This document shows positions 43,456 to 51,566 of a stretch of 64,000 nt of DNA, piece by piece. The notes under the pieces were generated by a model, which did not search any database, was not told where the DNA came from, and was given only the letters and a program-made list of their open reading frames with translations. The stretch lies in contig NZ_CP050831.1 of the NCBI RefSeq assembly GCF_012113595.1, positions 4,588,001-4,652,000 on the forward strand, given 5' to 3'. The stretch comes from Bacteroides faecium. GTDB lineage: Bacteria > Bacteroidota > Bacteroidia > Bacteroidales > Bacteroidaceae. Each line of letters begins with the position of its first letter. The first letter of the stretch is position 1. The position numbers and the translations under genes are program-made.

Positions 43456-44574
43456 TTATTTGCTGCCGATAGTCCACACGAGGCTGATTCCTGCCCGCGT
43501 GGGTCCCCAGAAGTGCTTACTATTGTTCCGTTCCTTATAGACACGCACGCCGTCGGTCACGCCGTAACTGTCGTATTCAGACCGGGTATATCCCAAACCG
43601 AGATTGAAGTCAACGGAAAAGGTACGGGACAGATAGAGCTGGTAGCCTAAAGTTAGTCCTACATTCCAGCACTTCCCCTGATAACCGGTATCTTTGGATA
43701 GGACACCGCCCAGCATATACTTATATACATTGTATTCGCCATAGTTGCCTGATACCCCTGCATAAAAGCGTTTGTCGTGCAGCAGGTACCATCGCACTTC
43801 GGGCGAGAGCATCCATATCTTCTGTACCTTGCCGTGCTCACCGCCCCACCACGAAAGGCTGCCGTCCAGCTTCACGCCCAGATCACGGTTTACCCGCCAT
43901 TCCACGCCGAGCGTGGGAAGCAGCATGGCGTCATACAACACGTTCGTGCGCACGGCAAAACGGTAGAGTTGTTCCGGTTCTGACGGCAATCGCTCCGCGA
44001 CGGGTGCGGGCTGTCGTTCCACGTTCCCGTTGGCTTCAGGTTGCTTCTCCGCCACGGGTTCTTCCTTTTTCTTCACGGTTACCTCTTGCGGTGCGGGTTC
44101 TTCCTGCTTTACTTCTTCTTTAGCCGGTTGCGGTTCCACGACGGTTTTGGCCGGAATGCGGAGCGTCACTACCACTATATCCTTATTATTATGGTACGCA
44201 CGCGCGTAATTGGCCGTGACGAAATCCGTTTCTTTCAGTCCTTTCCGGGTGATAAGTTCCGATTTCACTCTGTTGGCACGAATAAATGCCGTGTGCAGAT
44301 TCTCTTTGGCGGTTGGCAGCGAAGCGCAGTAGCCATCCACCTGCACGGGTATTTTGCCTTCTGTAATCTCTGCTTTGTGACAGTCAATCAACCCATAGAG
44401 CCGTTCCAGTTCCGCTTCGTTACCCGCACGGGTAAACATGTTCTCACCCGGAAGAAAACGGAAGGTGACAACCGTATCCGCCGCAGTAGTTTCAGATGCC
44501 CGTGCAGGGGAAATTCCGGTGAGCGAAACTCCCCAAAGCAAGAGAACTGATAGAATTTTGTGTAAATGTTTCAT
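43456..44574 (-). CDS. OmpA-like / DUF3575 outer membrane protein
   Basis: A 372-aa protein: signal peptide (MKHLHKILSVLLLWGVSLTG), an OmpA-like N-terminal domain (FRFLPGENMFTRAGNEAELE, VDGYCASLPTAKENL), a Lys/Glu/Pro-rich linker (about residues 148-205), then DUF3575, a small beta-barrel (RTNVLYDAMLLPTLGVEW through GPTRAGISLVWTIG). It combines in one protein the two functions that the second pilus locus splits between a DUF3575 and a DUF3868 gene. Likely an outer membrane assembly partner. First gene of the minus-strand cluster. Confidence 0.8.
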   Translation of the reverse strand: MKHLHKILSVLLLWGVSLTGISPARASETTAADTVVTFRFLPGENMFTRAGNEAELERLYGLIDCHKAEITEGKIPVQVDGYCASLPTAKENLHTAFIRANRVKSELITRKGLKETDFVTANYARAYHNNKDIVVVTLRIPAKTVVEPQPAKEEVKQEEPAPQEVTVKKKEEPVAEKQPEANGNVERQPAPVAERLPSEPEQLYRFAVRTNVLYDAMLLPTLGVEWRVNRDLGVKLDGSLSWWGGEHGKVQKIWMLSPEVRWYLLHDKRFYAGVSGNYGEYNVYKYMLGGVLSKDTGYQGKCWNVGLTLGYQLYLSRTFSVDFNLGLGYTRSEYDSYGVTDGVRVYKERNNSKHFWGPTRAGISLVWTIGSK

Positions 44575-44712
44575 AGACTTATTTGTTAAATTTCATATTT
44601 TCATAGAATTATTATCACATTCAAACACTCTTGATGAACTTTATTTCTTACCACCATACACAAAAGTATGTGAAAAACAAATTGGGCAGGTGACAATTCA
44701 ACAAAATCTGCT

Positions 44713-44760
44713 TTTTACAATTTGTCCTAATGGCATTTCTGGTTAGGACAAATCGTAAAA
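44713..44760. promoter_or_regulatory. 18-bp inverted repeat between divergent pilus cluster and regulators
   Basis: TTTTACAATTTGTCCTAA (44713-44730) and TTAGGACAAATCGTAAAA (44743-44760) are complementary at 17 of 18 positions with a 12-bp spacer. It lies in the 264-bp gap between the divergent OmpA/DUF3575 gene and the twin membrane regulators. An operator for those regulators is the most likely role; a structured RNA leader is an alternative. Confidence 0.65.
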
Positions 44761-44826
44761 GGCGTGCAAAAAGGTATATTTTTACGTTTTTTGTCTTGAA
44801 AATGAGGATTTAGAGTAAAAAGGTCA

Positions 44827-44834
44827 TATATTTG
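44827..44834 (+). promoter_or_regulatory. -7 box for the first membrane regulator
   Basis: TATATTTG, four bases before the ATG at 44839. Confidence 0.55.
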
Positions 44835-44838
44835 TGGA

Positions 44839-46065
44839 ATGGATATTTCAGCGACATATATAACTGCGATAATACCTCTTATTCCATTCTTTTCGGCTAT
44901 TGCCAGCGGAATATTGGTTACTTTCTCGCTGCAAGACTGTCTGAAACGGGAAGAAAGAAGATTAAAAAGAATTGTTCTCTTTTATTTTTCCATATCGGGC
45001 ATCGGGTGGTTTGTAACACTTTGTTACGCATTCAGCCCGGTGCTGTTCACTTGGTTGAATATCGCGTGTCTCTTGTCTTTTATTTTACCTGCCATCTTCT
45101 TTTTTCGGATTATCCGCTTTCTTACCCGGCTCGGAAAGCCGGAAAACTTTTCCATGCTCCATTACTTATTGCCCGGCATACTGGTAATAGTTACGTTGGT
45201 ATGGTCATTCTTTGTACCTTTCAGCGTACAGCTTGAAATCGTTACGGGGAAAGCTGAAATTTATCCTGCCGGATATGAGGGCTTTACCCGCTTTTATACA
45301 CTAAAGCCTTTGTTCCGGGTCATTTTCGGGCTAACATATTATCTGCTTGCCATCGGGGTGTTAGCCGGTTATTATAAAAGGGCCACAGGAAATAAGGCGA
45401 TTGTGCACAAACCTGCAAACTGGGTCTTGTTTCTTGTCGGAATATCTCTGGCATCGCTGTTTTCGTCTGTATTGCCCACCTTCATCATGAAGCGCGTGGA
45501 GTTCTACTCTTCTATATGGACGCTGATAGTGGCATTAAGCATTGCCATGCAGCATGTCTTGCTCGCGTACCACATCATGCGCCGGGATTATGTACCTTAT
45601 ATTATTACTGAAAAAGCACCCAAACAACCCAAAGTAATAAAGGAACATGCGCAACAAATAGAAGAGCAGACGGTAGAAATCAAAGAGAAGGCTCCGCGTA
45701 AGCAACATTCCGGCAAACTAAACCGCCGTACGTTTGAGAGCTTCATCCGGAATGAGAAGCCCTATTTGAACCCGGATTACAAGATAACTAATTTGGTGGA
45801 AGATATGGATATTAACCGCACCGCACTTTCGGCATTTATAAACCGGACATACGGCATGAACTTCAACCGGTATCTGAACCGCTTGCGGCTGAAAGAACTT
45901 GAAAAACTCCGTTCACAACCCGCCGGGAAGGGGAAAAGTATCAGTTCCTTGCTTGACAAGGTAGGATTTAAGGACTTCCGCAATTATTCGCGTGCTGCCG
46001 CTGCTGAAAAGAAAGCCGCCGAACAAAAGGGCGGAGCAGGCAAAAAGAAAGGAGATACGGAATGA
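44839..46065 (+). CDS. Membrane-embedded AraC-type regulator A
   Basis: A 408-aa protein with about seven hydrophobic helices (about residues 6-26, 42-62, 68-88, 108-128, 160-182, 197-217, 226-246). A charged linker rich in Glu/Lys/Gln follows, then a C-terminal AraC-like double helix-turn-helix (YKITNLVEDMDINRTALSAF; ISSLLDKVGFKDFRNYSRA). The tail is Ala/Lys-rich (AAAEKKAAEQKGG). It is a one-piece membrane sensor-regulator by architecture. It is divergent from a pilus cluster and overlaps regulator B by ATGA. Ligand and targets are unknown. Confidence 0.75.
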   Translation: MDISATYITAIIPLIPFFSAIASGILVTFSLQDCLKREERRLKRIVLFYFSISGIGWFVTLCYAFSPVLFTWLNIACLLSFILPAIFFFRIIRFLTRLGKPENFSMLHYLLPGILVIVTLVWSFFVPFSVQLEIVTGKAEIYPAGYEGFTRFYTLKPLFRVIFGLTYYLLAIGVLAGYYKRATGNKAIVHKPANWVLFLVGISLASLFSSVLPTFIMKRVEFYSSIWTLIVALSIAMQHVLLAYHIMRRDYVPYIITEKAPKQPKVIKEHAQQIEEQTVEIKEKAPRKQHSGKLNRRTFESFIRNEKPYLNPDYKITNLVEDMDINRTALSAFINRTYGMNFNRYLNRLRLKELEKLRSQPAGKGKSISSLLDKVGFKDFRNYSRAAAAEKKAAEQKGGAGKKKGDTE

Positions 46066-47192
46066 TAAACATAGACCAGATAGATGCTTTCGCTTTTTCA
46101 GCTCCTATTATATGTGCTTTGGCTTGCATGATTATGATGCTGATGGATGCAGTTGCACGTAGGCGTAACGTGCAGGAGAAGAGGCTGCGCCTCTTCTTGG
46201 CATTAACCTATCTTATTACTTCTCTTGGATGGTTGGGTATGGTATTCTATTCTGTCAGTCCCCGTATTTTCGCATCCTACTATACTGTATTCCTGTTCAC
46301 GCTTATGCTCGACCAGGTAATGATATACAGGTTTGTTTCCATTATAACAAGTACCGGTGAGCGTCGCAAACTCAACCGCCTGCATCTGATAGTACCGCTT
46401 CTCTTCACCCTCGTTTCGGCAATTAGCGACATGATTGTTCCGGTGGAACAACAGAGGGCGGTGATATTTTCAGAAGTAAACGGTGGTGAATCCAATTTTT
46501 GGTTCAGGATAATGTACGTATTGACAACCGCCGTTTTTATAGTTTACAATACGCTCTATCCATTTCTGAATCTGCGGAACATACGCCGTTACAGGAAGTT
46601 CATAGTGAACTATTCTTCGGATGCCTATAACGCATCTCTCACCTGGCTAGCGGTCATACAAGTGCTTATTTTGATAACCGTTCCGGTTCCGTTGGCGGGA
46701 TTGTTGTTCCATGTCCCCACTATTTCGTTCAGCTATTTTGCATGGGTAGGAACGCTGCCGTATTTTATAAACTACCTGATTCTTTGCTACAACCTGCTCA
46801 ATGACAATTATCTCATCATCCAACCGGAAGATGTAAAAGAGGATACGGCTGCCAAAATGACCACTATTGACCGTAAACTGTTCGAGCACTACTTGCGTGA
46901 AAAGAAGCCTTATCTCAATCCCCACCTGCGGATTACAGAACTTGCCACCGGGTTACATACCAACCGTAGCTACATTTCGGGCTTTATCAATAAAGAATAT
47001 GACATGAATTTCTGCCGTTTGATTAACCGTTGCAGGCTGCATCATCTCGACCGGCTCCGCTTGTCGCCCTCAAACGCAGAGAAAGATAATATTGATTTGG
47101 TGTTGATGGCGGGATTCAGCAGTTACCGGAGCTATCTTAGGGTAAAAAATGAAGAGGATAAACTATCGTTGCTGAAAGTATTTGAAAAGTAA
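46062..47192 (+). CDS. Membrane-embedded AraC-type regulator B
   Basis: A 376-aa paralogue of regulator A: about seven membrane helices in the first 235 residues, then FEHYLREKKPYLNPHLRITEL (regulator A has FESFIRNEKPYLNPDYKI), a helix-turn-helix (LATGLHTNRSYISGFINKEY) and a second one (DLVLMAGFSSYRSYLRVKN). The shared EKPYLNP entry to the DNA-binding part shows a tandem duplication. The ATG overlaps the stop of regulator A, so the two are coupled and may form a heterodimer (inference). Confidence 0.75.
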   Translation: MINIDQIDAFAFSAPIICALACMIMMLMDAVARRRNVQEKRLRLFLALTYLITSLGWLGMVFYSVSPRIFASYYTVFLFTLMLDQVMIYRFVSIITSTGERRKLNRLHLIVPLLFTLVSAISDMIVPVEQQRAVIFSEVNGGESNFWFRIMYVLTTAVFIVYNTLYPFLNLRNIRRYRKFIVNYSSDAYNASLTWLAVIQVLILITVPVPLAGLLFHVPTISFSYFAWVGTLPYFINYLILCYNLLNDNYLIIQPEDVKEDTAAKMTTIDRKLFEHYLREKKPYLNPHLRITELATGLHTNRSYISGFINKEYDMNFCRLINRCRLHHLDRLRLSPSNAEKDNIDLVLMAGFSSYRSYLRVKNEEDKLSLLKVFEK

Positions 47193-47285
47193 GACTTTCA
47201 ATAAAAGAAGGTAAACTTAAATCAGAGTTTAGTAAAAAAACTGTCAACCAAGAACAGGGATAAGATAATAAAGAGTCAACCTGAA

Positions 47286-47309
47286 GCAGGCTATGACAGT
47301 ATAGCCTGC
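47286..47309. terminator. Hairpin between regulator B and fabH
   Basis: GCAGGCTAT (47286-47294) and ATAGCCTGC (47301-47309) are exact complements with a 6-base loop. It lies between the convergent regulator B and fabH genes. No long T-run is seen. Confidence 0.45.
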
Positions 47310-47365
47310 AATGATGAGATAGTTATCGTTGAGCGGGTTGTAATAGAAAATAAGGTACTTTATCT

Positions 47366-48370
47366 TTATTCCTTCTTCCTGTCGTATCCCCACTTCAGAT
47401 AAATAGCTCCCCAGGCAAATCCTGCTCCGAAAGCAGTAAGAATCAGATTATCCCCTTTCTTGAGTTTATCTTCGAAATCCCAGATGCAGAGTGGGAGCGT
47501 ACCGGCGCTAGTGTTTCCGTAACGTTCTATGTTGACCATGACTTTTTCAGACGGTATTTCTAAACGCTGGGTCACGGCAGTGATAATACGTTGGTTGGCT
47601 TGATGGGGAATCACCCAGTCAATATCCTCTTTGTTTAAATGATTTCTTTCGATAACAGATTCACAGGCACTAGCCATATTGGCTACCGCATACTTATATA
47701 CGGTACGTCCTTCCTGATAGATATAGTGCATTTGATTATCCAATGTATAATAAGAAGGGGGGCATACAGAACCACCGGCTTTTATATGTAAGAAAGGCAA
47801 TCCTTTGCCATCTGTCCTTAATACAGCATCCATGATACCTACGTCTTCAGTTGTAGGTTCCAGCATGACGGCTGCTCCGCCATCACCGAAAATCGGGCAA
47901 GTCGCACGGTCTGAATAATTTACGATCGACGACATTTTTTCAGCTCCTACAACAATAATCTTCTTGTAATTTCCCGTACGAATGAAATTCGCTCCCGTTT
48001 CCAATGCATATAAGAAACCGCTGCACACGGCTTGTATATCAAACGCGAAAGCATTTTTTAATCCTAGCCTTTCACATAGAATAGAAGCAGTTGAAGGAAG
48101 ACGGTAATCGGGTGTAGTAGTAGCAACAATTACTAGGTCAACATCTTCCGGATTAGTTTTTGTACGCTGAATCAATTGTTTCACAGCTTTGCGCGCTATG
48201 TATGAAGTTCCGAGTCCTTCCCCTTTCAGTATATGCCTTTCCTTGATTCCGATGCGTCCCATAATCCATTCGTCGGTGGTATCAACCATCTTAGAAATCT
48301 CATCATTAGTCAAGATGTAATCGGGCACATATCCCCCAACTCCTGTAATTACTGCGTTTATTTTCTCCAT
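47366..48370 (-). CDS. fabH: 3-oxoacyl-ACP synthase III (KAS III)
   Basis: FabH (334 aa) starts fatty acid chains by joining acetyl-CoA (or branched acyl-CoA) with malonyl-ACP. Catalytic Cys in AVCSGFLYALETGA, His in VIPHQANQRI, Asn in RYGNTSAGTLPL. The usual Bacteroides context of DUF177, rpmF and accessory biotin genes is absent. It may be a second copy with a different primer preference. A TATATTTG box (minus strand, 48435-48442) lies 65 bp upstream. Confidence 0.93.
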   Translation of the reverse strand: MEKINAVITGVGGYVPDYILTNDEISKMVDTTDEWIMGRIGIKERHILKGEGLGTSYIARKAVKQLIQRTKTNPEDVDLVIVATTTPDYRLPSTASILCERLGLKNAFAFDIQAVCSGFLYALETGANFIRTGNYKKIIVVGAEKMSSIVNYSDRATCPIFGDGGAAVMLEPTTEDVGIMDAVLRTDGKGLPFLHIKAGGSVCPPSYYTLDNQMHYIYQEGRTVYKYAVANMASACESVIERNHLNKEDIDWVIPHQANQRIITAVTQRLEIPSEKVMVNIERYGNTSAGTLPLCIWDFEDKLKKGDNLILTAFGAGFAWGAIYLKWGYDRKKE

Positions 48371-48619
48371 CGGTTCTATTTTATTTAGCTAGTTTTTGAA
48401 TGAGGCGGTTAATACCAAATGATAAATGCGGGCGCAAATATATGGAAAAGAGACTGAAATACAATAAAGGTCTAGAAAACAGTTTCCTTTTTAATTAATA
48501 AAAAGGAATATTAGACCAAATTTTGGCAAAATATTTAGTCGCATTTTTTTATCCGGCCGCAAAAATAGCATTTGATAGTTCTTCATGTCCTGATACCTTT
48601 TTCGTGAACGTTCTAAATA

Positions 48620-48660
48620 AAAAGTAAAGGCGGTCATGACTCGTGACCGCCTTTACTTTT
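48620..48660. terminator. Perfect 17-bp hairpin
   Basis: AAAAGTAAAGGCGGTCA (48620-48636) is the exact reverse complement of TGACCGCCTTTACTTTT (48644-48660), loop 7 bases. A-run on one side and T-run on the other allow termination in both directions. It sits just past the 3' end of the DnaB-like remnant. Confidence 0.75.
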
Positions 48661-48703
48661 AAATCCCGTCTAAAACCTTTTATAAGTCCGAATACGCGGC
48701 TTA

Positions 48704-48844
48704 TCAAAAGCCTTTGATAAAAGGAGCCAGAAGTTTGTGAAATCCCCAAATTGCTTCACGGCGGATATACTTCTGTTTAAGAATCCGGGCATGATATTCC
48801 AAATGGGCGCTGGACACTACACGGGCGCTGATACGTGCCAATGC
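48704..48844 (-). pseudogene. DnaB-type replicative helicase fragment
   Basis: Minus strand, 46 codons ending at TGA (48704-48706): a stretch with SSAHLEYHARILKQKY and IRREAIWGFHKLLAPF. The SSAHLEYHARI..QKYI.RE pattern matches the end of the DnaB N-terminal domain and start of the linker. Everything else of a helicase (about 450 aa) is missing. Upstream a different frame, MKKLAAGMLKK, meets it at an A/G run, as if by a frameshift. It is a decayed gene, possibly from a mobile element. Confidence 0.5.
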
Positions 48845-49240
48845 CCTTTTTTAGCATTCCTGCTGCTAATTTTTTCATGATTTATTTAAATTAATAAATA
48901 GAATATGAAAGCATTCCGGCTGTTTGGCATGTACATTTTTCGAACCTCTCGTACCGGCCACTTTCGTTCTTTCTCAAACACCTTGTTACAAAGGGGAAAC
49001 GGCATTTGCCATGATGCACTTTGGCCACCCTTTAGTCTATTAATATATATAATAAAATAAGAATGTATTAAAATACATTATATCTTTTCCCTCCATTCAT
49101 TGTTCACGATGTTTAATTCTCCGCAAAAATATAGCTTGTTTCTCAAGCCGGAAAAACAGACTTTTTGATACTGGTAATTTAAAAGTGTTATAAGTCTGAA
49201 TATTTTTAATTAAAAATCTAATTATTTAAACAATCTTCTC

Positions 49241-49248
49241 TATATTTG
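49241..49248 (+). promoter_or_regulatory. -7 box of the IbrA/IbrB-like operon
   Basis: TATATTTG, preceded by AT-rich sequence. It lies 102 bp before the GTG start at 49350. Confidence 0.55.
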
Positions 49249-49349
49249 CACTCGGAAATAGATTTCATATGGCGGTTTAAACGACTGCCTGACAGGAATA
49301 CCAAAGTATTTATGTATAACTAAAATTTGGAATATTGGAAGAAAAATAA

Positions 49350-49754
49350 GTGTTAAAGGAACATTTACAACGTAAACGTGAGCAACATATTCACCAGGAA
49401 GAGAAATTAGAACAGATGAAGTGTACAATACAAAACACAGAAGAGGAAATAGAACAATTGGAATATGCCCTTAGTGAGATGGAGCATATGGAGAATACGG
49501 ATCGTGCGCCACGGGTTGTTCCCAATGACAAGGTGAAGGAGGCTTTTGCATATTTCTGCCGGGTGTTTGATTATCTGCAGCATCGTTTTGGGGTGTCTTT
49601 CCACTATAAACTGGTATGTAAAATTCTGTTTTCCCGTTATAAGTTCCGAAGTCGGTCACGTATTCCCGGGCGGGAGTATCTCGGTTTTGCCACTGTGCTG
49701 ACCTACTTTAAACGTGAAAGAGTAATGGTGAATGCGGGGCATTTAGAATATTAA
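49350..49754 (+). CDS. Coiled-coil protein, unknown
   Basis: A 134-aa protein with a GTG start; GGAAG about 10 bases upstream and an in-frame TAA just before fix the start. Residues 1-50 form a coiled coil (LKEHLQRKREQHIHQEEKLE, EEEIEQLEYALSEMEHMEN). The C-terminal part (VKEAFAYFCRVFDYLQHRFG, then an Arg-rich FSRYKFRSRSRIPGREYLGF) could bind nucleic acid. I recognise no family. It leads the group with the GNAT-like, PP-loop and ParB-like genes and may be part of that system. Confidence 0.55.
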   Translation: MLKEHLQRKREQHIHQEEKLEQMKCTIQNTEEEIEQLEYALSEMEHMENTDRAPRVVPNDKVKEAFAYFCRVFDYLQHRFGVSFHYKLVCKILFSRYKFRSRSRIPGREYLGFATVLTYFKRERVMVNAGHLEY

Positions 49755-49822
49755 ATATAAAGATAATAACATGAAAAACAAATGTTTTAGGAATAGAAAT
49801 GAATGAATTGATATTTTTTCCT

Positions 49823-49830
49823 TATTTTTG
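49823..49830 (+). promoter_or_regulatory. Possible -7 box before GNAT-like gene
   Basis: TATTTTTG at 49823-49830, 20 bp before the ATG at 49851. It supports this ATG over a TTG at 49842 and suggests a second, internal promoter for the last three genes of the group. Confidence 0.45.
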
Positions 49831-49850
49831 TATGTCCATTTTTGAATGAT

Positions 49851-50258
49851 ATGATACAGATAATACAATTAAAAGGAAAAGACAAACACTTGTATCGGCT
49901 TTTGGCACCGATGGTTATGGATCCTGAAGTAATACGCGCCAACAATAATTACCCTTTCAAGACAAACGAAGAGTATGTGTGGTTTATTGCGTTGAGAGAT
50001 AAAGAAGTGGTGGGCTTCATTCCGGTAGAGCAAAAAAGCCGGAAGAAGGCTGTAATCAATAATTATTATGTGAATGCGGAAAATACGGAGCGGGAGGAAA
50101 TCCTGTCGTATCTGTTGCCTGCCATCACTAAGGAGTTCGCTCCCGAGAACTGGCTGCTTAACTCCGTCACACTGATACAAGACAAAGAAACGTTTGAGAA
50201 GTTTGAATTTGTGTCCATGGATAAGAAGTGGACGCGATATGTTAAAATGTACAAATGA
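49851..50258 (+). CDS. GNAT-like protein of the PP-loop/ParB group
   Basis: A 135-aa protein with GNAT-like secondary structure: EEYVWFIALRDKEVVGFIPV and a later segment KKAVINNYYVNAENTEREEI that resembles the beta4 region, then helix EEILSYLLPAITKEF. The acetyl-CoA loop is not the classic RxxGxG/A, so activity is doubtful. It ends four bases before the PP-loop gene (TGATTTATGG). Its role in the group is unknown. Confidence 0.5.
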   Translation: MIQIIQLKGKDKHLYRLLAPMVMDPEVIRANNNYPFKTNEEYVWFIALRDKEVVGFIPVEQKSRKKAVINNYYVNAENTEREEILSYLLPAITKEFAPENWLLNSVTLIQDKETFEKFEFVSMDKKWTRYVKMYK

Positions 50259-50261
50259 TTT

Positions 50262-51566
50262 ATGGGGAACAAAAAAATAGCAGGAACGAAGAATGTATAT
50301 GAACTGGCACAAGAGCGACTGAAAGTTATATTTAACGAGTTTGATAATATCTATGTATCTTTTTCCGGAGGTAAGGATAGCGGGGTATTGTTGAGTATGT
50401 GTATCGACTATATCCGGAAGAACAATTTGAAAATACGTCTCGGCGTCTTTCATATGGATTACGAGATTCAGTATAAGATGACCATTGATTATGTAGACCG
50501 GATATTGGAAGCCAATAAGGATATTCTGGATGTATACCGGGTGTGTATCCCGTTCCGCGTAGCTACATGTACGTCTATGTACCAATCATTCTGGCGTCCT
50601 TGGGAAGATAGTAAGAAGAATATATGGGTGCGCTCCATGCCCAAAAAGGCAATGACCAAGGATGACTTTCCTTTTTATAACACAACGATGTGGGATTATG
50701 AATTCCAGATGCGTTTTGCGCAATGGATACATAATAAGAATGACGCAGTGCGAACTTGCTGTCTGATCGGAATCCGTACACAGGAAAGTTTCAACCGGTG
50801 GAGGTGTATCTACATGAGCCGCAAATTCCAGATGTATCATAAGTATAAATGGACGTCGAAGGTAGGGAATGACATTTATAATGCCTATCCCATCTACGAC
50901 TGGAAGACGACGGATGTATGGACTGCCAACGGAAAATTCCAATGGGATTATAATACGTTGTATGATCTTTACTATCGTGCAGGTGTGAATCTGGAGCGGC
51001 AGCGTGTGGCAAGTCCTTTTATCAATGAAGCACAGGAGAGTCTTCAACTCTACCGGGTACTCGACCCCAATACATGGGGCAAGATGATAGGACGGGTGAA
51101 TGGCGTCAATTTTACCGGGATGTACGGCGGTACTCATGCCATGGGATGGCAATCGGTGAAACTTCCCGAAGGATATACGTGGCGTGAGTTTATGTACTTC
51201 CTGCTGTCCAGTCTGCCGGAACGGGCGCGGAAGAATTATCTCCGCAAACTGTCGGTGAGCGTAAACTTCTGGCGGACGAAAGGTGGCTGCCTGAGTGACT
51301 CTACCATCAAGAAACTGATTGATGCCAAGGTACCGATTATCGTCATGGACAACAGTAATTATAAAACGCTGAAGAAACCGGTACGCATGGAATATCAGGA
51401 TGATATTGATATACCGGAGTTTAGAGAGATACCTACTTATAAGCGAATGTGCATTTGTATCATCAAGAACGACCATGCCTGCAAGTATATGGGATTCTCG
51501 CCGACGAAGGAAGAGATGAGTAAGAGAAGTCAAATTATGGAACAATATAGAATCATAGTGTCATGA
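50262..51566 (+). CDS. DUF3440 PP-loop (PAPS reductase-like) protein, IbrA-like
   Basis: A 434-aa protein of the phosphoadenosine-phosphosulfate reductase superfamily with ATP-binding PP-loop SFSGGKDSGVLLSM (about residues 32-46) and a C-terminal DUF3440 region. Conserved parts: FHMDYEIQYKMT, SFWRPWEDSKKNIW, CLIGIRTQESFNRW. It resembles E. coli IbrA/YbdN. The family may activate sulfur or a nucleobase but has no proven reaction. It overlaps the ParB-like gene by four bases, so both are made together. Confidence 0.85.
   Translation: MGNKKIAGTKNVYELAQERLKVIFNEFDNIYVSFSGGKDSGVLLSMCIDYIRKNNLKIRLGVFHMDYEIQYKMTIDYVDRILEANKDILDVYRVCIPFRVATCTSMYQSFWRPWEDSKKNIWVRSMPKKAMTKDDFPFYNTTMWDYEFQMRFAQWIHNKNDAVRTCCLIGIRTQESFNRWRCIYMSRKFQMYHKYKWTSKVGNDIYNAYPIYDWKTTDVWTANGKFQWDYNTLYDLYYRAGVNLERQRVASPFINEAQESLQLYRVLDPNTWGKMIGRVNGVNFTGMYGGTHAMGWQSVKLPEGYTWREFMYFLLSSLPERARKNYLRKLSVSVNFWRTKGGCLSDSTIKKLIDAKVPIIVMDNSNYKTLKKPVRMEYQDDIDIPEFREIPTYKRMCICIIKNDHACKYMGFSPTKEEMSKRSQIMEQYRIIVS

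Larger units (their letters stand above)
48371..49349. other. Long gap with hairpin and gene remnant
   Basis: About 980 bp without an intact gene. It holds the fabH promoter box (48435-48442), a strong hairpin (48620-48660), a DnaB-like remnant (48704-48844), and a 48-codon plus-strand frame from 48905 (MKAFRLFGMYIFRTSRTG) that I cannot support. The short palindrome AATGTATTAAAATACATT is at 49062-49079. The promoter of the next operon is at the right end. Confidence 0.6.

Noticed and set aside
44713..44760. Invertible promoter
   Set aside because: The spacer between the repeats is only 12 bp, too short to carry a promoter, and no invertase gene is near.
48905..49051. 48-codon frame MKAFRLFGMYIFRTS
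   Set aside because: No family, no promoter and poor coding look; the opposite strand has an equally long frame.
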